From NCBI GenBank assembly GCA_949358305.1, contig OX442324.1, positions 2,843,501 to 2,907,500 of the forward strand: a stretch of 64,000 nt of DNA, read 5' to 3'. Below are positions 60,201-64,000 of the stretch, in pieces. The position numbers were made by a program, and so were the translations under genes. Source of the stretch: Strigamia acuminata. Its lineage: Eukaryota; Arthropoda; Chilopoda; Geophilomorpha; Linotaeniidae. The notes below the pieces were generated by a model, which was not told where the DNA came from, did no database searches, and saw only the letters and a program-made list of their open reading frames with translations. Numbering within the stretch: the first letter of the stretch is position 1; each line of letters begins with the position of its first letter.

Positions 60201-62470
60201 ATACGAATTTTTGTCGTCGCACGATCCTCTCGCACAACTGCACGATGCGGCATAAAATATGAATGTTCTGGGTCTTGCACTTTCACTTCTTCGATGATGT
60301 CGTTTTTCAGCTGATCGTCGAAGATTTTTTTGTAAGCTTGATAAAAGCCGGGGTTCTTCTTGAACTTGCGCACCAAATGCCAAAATCTCCGCTTGGCTAC
60401 TTCAAAATTGTTGTTGAGTTGACTGGCATCGACTAACCACGGTAGTGGCACCACATATCGTCCGTCCTCTCGCGTCACCAGCTCGCGGAAGCGCTTTGTG
60501 CACGTGTTGCGATCCGTTGGCGACTCGTCAATGGACTCGTGTCGGATTCCAATCGCTTCGAGTTCCCAGAATTGTTTAAGATGGTCATCTAAGCGGTCGT
60601 CGAGCCGCACGTTGAATACGCGGGTGACCATTGTAGACAAAGTCGTCACGTTGGGCGAGCTACCCATCAACGCCCAGCCAAAAATTGTTTCGATTGCCAC
60701 CAGATCCTCTTCAAACTTCTCGAGACGTCCAGTCAAAATTTTAGCGATATTATCGGCGCCTATCAAACAAAAAACATCAAAATTAGTGTATTGTTCAAAA
60801 TTTATTACAATATTGTTGCGTGCTAAGGCGGCTCGCAAGCCAGCCTGCAACTCAGTTTTTATCGGCCGCGTTATCCACGGCGTCTCGATTGCTGTGACCG
60901 TGAGCGATTTATTCTTGTCGTCCACGTTGCACAAATTCAACTCGAATCGTTCTCGCTTTGCACTTTGCGACACTTGACTGCCAAAAGTCAGTACGGACAA
61001 ATTTTCAGTTCCTTTCGATTGCAACCCCAAGTCTTTAGCAAGACTGGACAACACGAATGTCGTTTGGCTGCCGGGGTCGAGAAGACACTGCACGATCGCT
61101 TCTTTTGATTGATGCACAACACGCACAAAAATTGACGCCAACGCTGCAGCAGGAGGAGGGACGAACGCTGATAATTCTGCACACGTAGCCACGTGAGTGG
61201 TCAAACTTTCATTAACGGTTTTCCTCGCTCCATCACACACCAAAGGATTGTGATTTCGTTGGCAAATCTTACACGTGATTCGGTAGGAGCACGTTTTCGA
61301 CGTGTGCCCCTTTTTTAAGCACTTAAAACACCGTCCATTTTTAACCACGTATTCTTTTCGCTCCGCTGCAGTCGTGGAACAGCCGTCACGTTCGTGGGTC
61401 TTACTGCAAAACATGCAGTTGGCGATCATCGTGCTCAATACTCGAGCAGACGGGACACGATCATTGTTCTTGCGAAATGTCTTCTCCGTGTCCTGTTTTT
61501 CTGCTTTTCCCGACTTCTCCTGGTCTTTAGTGCGATGCAGGTCCTGAAAACTATCAATTTTGCTATGATGAATTAGTTCAGCTCGAATCATGTCCAATAA
61601 GTCTTTTGCTTTGTATTTCCCATCAGGGTGTTGTCGCGAAAAGTCTAGTGAAATTTGTTTTGGGACCAAACCCAATATCAGCGGACAAGCTGTCGCATCG
61701 ATAGCTTCAGTGTTCATTTTTGACGCCAACAATCCGCGCACGTGTGACTCGCAGCGGTCGTAGAGCTTTTGAAGAGGCACGGGGTCTAAAATATCTTTTA
61801 CAGGTTGCATTTTCATTAACGCTCTCATGTGCGCACTGAGAATAACGTCACTTCGCCCGTAACGTTCAATTAAAAGTTCCTTGGCGACGGGGTAATTCTC
61901 ATCAGTTGGCGGCAGTCCTTTCAACACGAGCGCCGCTTCACCGTCCAAATACGACTTCAAATACACTAACTTGCTTTTATTTGTGATGTTAGGCTTCGAA
62001 TCGATGCTGATTTCGAAATTCCCCCAGAAATCATCCCATTCGAGGGGGTCGCCACTGAATTTTATGGCCTCGTACTTGGGGAGTCGCATCGTCGTCTCGT
62101 GCGGGGCATTAACGGTACCATGGTAATTGTTGGTGATCGGGGCGAGTGGCGGGGCGATTGCCAGCGCATTCATTTTCTTCAGCGCTTCTTCGAGCTCGAC
62201 CTCGCAGTCGATTATCTTCTCATTATAATTAGTTTCGCACTGTGTGATTTCTTGGTCGATCTCGTCGTCGTCAACCAACGCCGCCAATATTTTTCCGTCT
62301 AACGCCTTTAATTCGGCGGACTTGGCCTTCAGGTTGGCCTTAATTTTTTTTAGTTCGAGTTCATTCTGTGGTATTGCCGCAAGAATCGTTTTCGCCTTGG
62401 TTATAGTGGCGGTCGTCATTCTTCTGGCCACTGTTCGTTGTGACTTGATCACGTTGAGATCTTCGGCCAT
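57257..62470 (-). CDS. BEL/Pao Gag-Pol polyprotein (1737 aa)
   Basis: This polyprotein supplies capsid, protease, reverse transcriptase/RNase H and integrase for the retrotransposon. Residues about 20-110 are charged and heptad-like (probable coiled coil), and about 130-280 resemble the DUF1759 Gag region. Three zinc-knuckle-like modules follow: C352-C355-H359-C364, C381-C384-H389-C394 and C400-C403-H407-C412. The aspartic protease has D465-P466-G467 where most retropepsins have D-S/T-G. RT has its first catalytic Asp at D802 and the YVDD box at 883-886. RNase H acidic residues are D1066, E1109, D1136 and D1182. Integrase has an HHCC zinc motif starting at H1372 and a catalytic triad D1442, D1501, E1551. 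The last ~120 residues resemble DUF5641. The start ATG sits in a good context (AAAATGG) about 70 bp after the primer-binding site. Length and single-frame layout are typical of BEL/Pao. All key residues are present and no stop or frameshift is seen. Confidence 0.97.
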   Translation of the reverse strand: MAEDLNVIKSQRTVARRMTTATITKAKTILAAIPQNELELKKIKANLKAKSAELKALDGKILAALVDDDEIDQEITQCETNYNEKIIDCEVELEEALKKMNALAIAPPLAPITNNYHGTVNAPHETTMRLPKYEAIKFSGDPLEWDDFWGNFEISIDSKPNITNKSKLVYLKSYLDGEAALVLKGLPPTDENYPVAKELLIERYGRSDVILSAHMRALMKMQPVKDILDPVPLQKLYDRCESHVRGLLASKMNTEAIDATACPLILGLVPKQISLDFSRQHPDGKYKAKDLLDMIRAELIHHSKIDSFQDLHRTKDQEKSGKAEKQDTEKTFRKNNDRVPSARVLSTMIANCMFCSKTHERDGCSTTAAERKEYVVKNGRCFKCLKKGHTSKTCSYRITCKICQRNHNPLVCDGARKTVNESLTTHVATCAELSAFVPPPAAALASIFVRVVHQSKEAIVQCLLDPGSQTTFVLSSLAKDLGLQSKGTENLSVLTFGSQVSQSAKRERFELNLCNVDDKNKSLTVTAIETPWITRPIKTELQAGLRAALARNNIVINFEQYTNFDVFCLIGADNIAKILTGRLEKFEEDLVAIETIFGWALMGSSPNVTTLSTMVTRVFNVRLDDRLDDHLKQFWELEAIGIRHESIDESPTDRNTCTKRFRELVTREDGRYVVPLPWLVDASQLNNNFEVAKRRFWHLVRKFKKNPGFYQAYKKIFDDQLKNDIIEEVKVQDPEHSYFMPHRAVVREDRATTKIRIVFDASSKGKNELSLNDCLDSGPNLLPEILKLLVLFRRELVAYISDIEKAFLQLLLRLCDRNFVSFLWVPENWDGLEFLVPRIMRQKRVTFGVSSSPYSLNDTIQMHLDEMENLYPDTVKQIREKFYVDDLLDSMRAENQVLTVFYEARKLMMDAHLPLRKWHSNSPRLREIFAKEIPEDEEIIAAENGQTTVLGLIWNYETDRLQLEIGEWAEKKPESGQGSKRAIVQAVAKIYDPLGFASPFAIVGKLMFQELWSRRIDWDVPLPPDIAKRWCEWYEQVTTLRTISVKRPYSPNLSDNSQQEIHLFCDASPKAYGVVVYVRTETNGTVDVSLCMSKSRVAPLKPLTLPKLELMSALLSSRVAVKLRVLEIKKMHCWTDSSITYFWIQQQQKKTNPFIANRVREIRTNTDVESWRHCPGRVNPADKLTRGMEAVKLVDDNEWWQGPEWLRKGEEHWPQEISAELETQLEEFEENCTSVNATRSAEKMEPIFALENYSSWTRVVRITAWMLRFIRNSRKNQSIVGPLKTEEIEAAETYWFRHAQRSRFAEELDCVQSAVKLNRESPLSQVELIIDEREVLRINSRIRDHIGSKNFIYPVVLDADSPMTKLIIRDCHLRALHGGLGDTLAEFRSRFWTRRARKTIKSYVSKCITCRRVNSKLMTQAIGLLPSDRINRAAPFQIIGVDFAGPLYMRSGEKCYIALFTCAVVRAVHLELVSDLTTEKFILAFKRLISRRGIPSIVYSDNAKTFKRAEKDLALFINGFAGEEFQGFLSHNKIQWKFIVELAPWWGGFWERLVKTVKLSLKKVLGRSSLCFEGLTTVLTEVEAIINSRPITYVTDDPTEQEPLSPSHFLIGTRISSLPDIYNSEHHVDISKRTELVKRWKLRQRFTNLLWRRWSHEYLVELREFRRVRASKEICVNDLVLVQEQGQPRMTWKTAKITKTFDGRDGKIRSCEMMLPGGKTLRRPVQRLCSLEVADDN

Positions 62471-62538
62471 TTTTTATTTTTCTCAAATTTTACTTGCGGT
62501 TTTTATAGATTTCAGTTCTTCAGGTTCCTGGATTTTTC

Positions 62539-62556
62539 TCCCGGGTTTCGGCACCA
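62539..62556 (-). other. Primer-binding site, tRNA-Phe type
   Basis: On the plus strand these 18 bases read TCCCGGGTTTCGGCACCA. This equals the 3' end of eukaryotic tRNA-Phe (acceptor partner of GCCGAAA, plus CCA), so the element-sense strand is its exact complement. The site lies one base inside the 5' LTR, the normal place for minus-strand priming. The tRNA assignment is from memory of tRNA-Phe sequences. Confidence 0.9.
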
Positions 62557-62557
62557 A

Positions 62558-62957
62558 TTTCGAGACTTCGAAATAATCTAGCTGCGATTGCAGCACGCGC
62601 GAGCAACAATTTGAGACGTATTTTTAAACTTAACTAATTTTAATCGTTGAAGATTTTAACAAGGAAAATCGCGTGGTGACACACGATGATACAGGTAAAA
62701 AAGATGGTGGTCAATCCCAAAAACGGGGTCAACTTCCGGTCAACAAGGACCGGTCAAAATTACAGATTACACACCAGAGGGCACTCTTGGTGTCCCTCGA
62801 TCAAAAAACACTATTGTCGTTAAAACATTACCAATACAATTCGATATTCGATAAAAACAATTACAAAGAGACTTAAAACACTTTTCGAAATAAAACACTA
62901 AAATTAAACATAAATTGAAATCATTACTAAACATTAAATCCAAATCTGGATTTTACA
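62558..62957 (-). repeat. 5' LTR of the BEL/Pao element
   Basis: This 400-bp long terminal repeat is upstream in element sense. It begins TGTAAAATCC and ends CTCGAAA on the minus strand, so the ends are TG...AA rather than the usual TG...CA. Edges were set by comparison with the other LTR and by the GATGC target duplication directly outside. It should carry the element's promoter. I saw no clear TATA box or AATAAA signal. Confidence 0.95.
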
Positions 62958-62962
62958 GATGC
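62958..62962. repeat. Target-site duplication, right copy (GATGC)
   Basis: This is the matching GATGC directly after the right LTR. The sequence then continues CCCCAAAAG, the other half of the host sequence interrupted by the element. Confidence 0.9.
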
Positions 62963-63032
62963 CCCAAAAGTGGTTTCTGAAGTTTCTGTTTATACCGTTT
63001 ACGTAAACGGTCAAAATATATTCCAAACCGAT

Positions 63033-63378
63033 ATAACGTGGACCTAACTCCTATTGGTTAAGCCGGATTACGCCTAACTGTAGACTGTGCTCTACTACGC
63101 AGAAAAGTAGTTCTGTTTATTTTCAATGAATTTCAGTGCAAAAAGTGATTAGAATGATGGATTTTATTTATTTTATTTGCTAAAATAAGCTTTTCCCCCT
63201 TTTAATCAATCAAACAACGTTAGCGTAGTTTGTTGGTTTCTTTTGGCAGGTAAACAAAGGTTTACTTTTTTATTGGTTGTTTTGCCTAGTTCGATTTACA
63301 ATTCTGGTGTTATGGGCTACTTTTTTGTGCCACTACACCAATGAGACGGCTCAACCAATAGGAGTTTAGACAACGTTG
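63033..63378. mobile_element. ~345-bp MITE related to the 3017 family
   Basis: The arms ACTCCTATTGGTTAAGCCG and, inverted, ACTCCTATTGGTTGAGCCG lie in imperfect terminal repeats of about 33 bp. Internal GCACTACACCAATGAGACGG-like and AGAAAAGTAGTTCT motifs recall 3017-3446. No ORF. It starts about 70 bp right of the BEL insertion. Confidence 0.5.
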
Positions 63379-64000
63379 TACTTGTATTGATGTGGAGTAC
63401 ACCTATTATCCGTGTTTAGCCTATGTAAACCATGTTGAGGCAAAATAATCAATTGCAAGCCAAATGCGAATAAGCAATTTGCAGTAAATTTGCATTCAAA
63501 CTGCAACAATCAGTCGGAAATAATCAGTTCAATCAAACTGAATAGACCCCAATCTTTGCTGGAAAAACCTACTCATCACAAAGCATCAACACAAAGTTCA
63601 ACTCATCGATTTTACTTCAGCATTATTGAACTTTTTCATGGCAAAATCGATTTCTTCTCCTATACTAATACATTTGAAAAAGGATGAGTATCTCTTAAAA
63701 AAACCTCCTTATTTAATTTGAGACTTCGATCCTAAGCAACAAAGAAGTGAGTGCACCCATCTTAAGGATTTGTCACTGCCATTTATCGCTCCAATACACA
63801 AACAAGTGGAGCAATACTTGCTCTAATCCGTGCATCCGACTATTCCATACACAAGAGGACAAACCAAATAATAAACAGTCTTCAGGTCTAATCTGGTCTT
63901 ATTGCCACAGCACAAAATGGAAATCGAGGGGTTAATGCTCCTTTTTTCCCCCAAACACAAACTTTCCACAGCTGACACTGCTTAAATGCAACCAAAATCT
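63379..64000. other. No gene seen at the right edge
   Basis: Short chance ORFs only. There is no repeat here that I could match elsewhere in the window. Confidence 0.5.

Larger units (their letters stand above)
56833..62957 (-). mobile_element. Complete BEL/Pao LTR retrotransposon
   Basis: This is a full-length 6,125-bp LTR retrotransposon read on the minus strand. Its order in element sense is 5' LTR (62558-62957), tRNA-Phe primer-binding site (62539-62556), a leader of about 70 bp, a single Gag-Pol ORF (62470-57257), a short tail, and 3' LTR (56833-57232). It is flanked by the 5-bp direct repeat GATGC, as expected for BEL/Pao integrases. The fused single ORF, the DUF1759-like Gag, the DUF1758-like protease, the Pao-type RT/RNase H and the DUF5641-like tail place it in BEL/Pao rather than Ty3/Gypsy or Copia. 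There is no envelope-like ORF. I see no frameshift, internal stop or LTR difference, so insertion was probably recent. Family placement rests on recognised motifs, not on a search. Confidence 0.97.

Noticed and set aside
57668-62576. Several plus- and minus-strand ORFs of 60-159 codons overlapping the BEL gene
   Set aside because: They are shadow frames of the 1737-codon Gag-Pol ORF.

Overview
The window looks like non-coding DNA from an invertebrate animal nuclear genome. It is AT-rich, gene-poor and packed with dispersed and inverted repeats, and it has spliceosomal introns (one clean phase-2/phase-2 exon). I cannot name the species. Nothing is bacterial: no operons, no Shine-Dalgarno-led genes, no long host ORF. 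Almost all short ORFs are chance frames or lie inside repeats.

Three things stand out. (1) Positions 56833-62957 hold a complete BEL/Pao LTR retrotransposon on the minus strand. It has two 400-bp LTRs that read as identical, a 5-bp target duplication (GATGC), a primer-binding site matching tRNA-Phe, and one unbroken 1737-residue Gag-Pol frame with Gag, zinc knuckles, protease, reverse transcriptase, RNase H and integrase. It looks very young and may be competent to move. (2) Positions 12331-12450 (minus) hold a 120-bp exon running from the end of one WW domain to most of the next. It is the only confident host coding sequence, so much of the surrounding DNA may be intron of a large-intron gene (WWOX-like is one option, unproven). 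(3) The rest is a mosaic of DNA-transposon remnants: a 3.4-kb hAT-like element (6881-10273), a hAT-like MITE next to the WW exon (11656-12216), a 560-bp Tc1/mariner-like element (20174-20733), pogo/Tigger-like MITEs, and several families that share terminal inverted repeats (TIRs).

Layout. 1-3016: intergenic or intronic with old repeat scraps. 3017-4230: MITE cluster. 4231-6880: low-complexity DNA and old repeats. 6881-12216: the hAT-like element, then the hAT-like MITE. 12331-12450: WW exon. 12452-20173: AT-rich non-coding DNA with a pogo-like MITE. 20174-26600: Tc1-like element, MITEs and a GC-richer patch. 26601-34774: long AT-rich DNA with one weak first-exon candidate (30037-30116). 34775-35940: cluster of MITE, minisatellite, tRNA-like sequence and hairpin. 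35941-49088: non-coding with minisatellites and repeat copies. 49089-54470: nested MITEs. 54471-56827: old repeats. 56828-62962: BEL element with its target duplications. 62963-64000: a MITE and unremarkable DNA.

Several transposon-like units here carry a minisatellite inside or beside them (20-31-bp units), which is the most distinctive pattern in the window after the BEL element. No gene cluster or multi-gene system was found. Only the parts of the BEL element work together.
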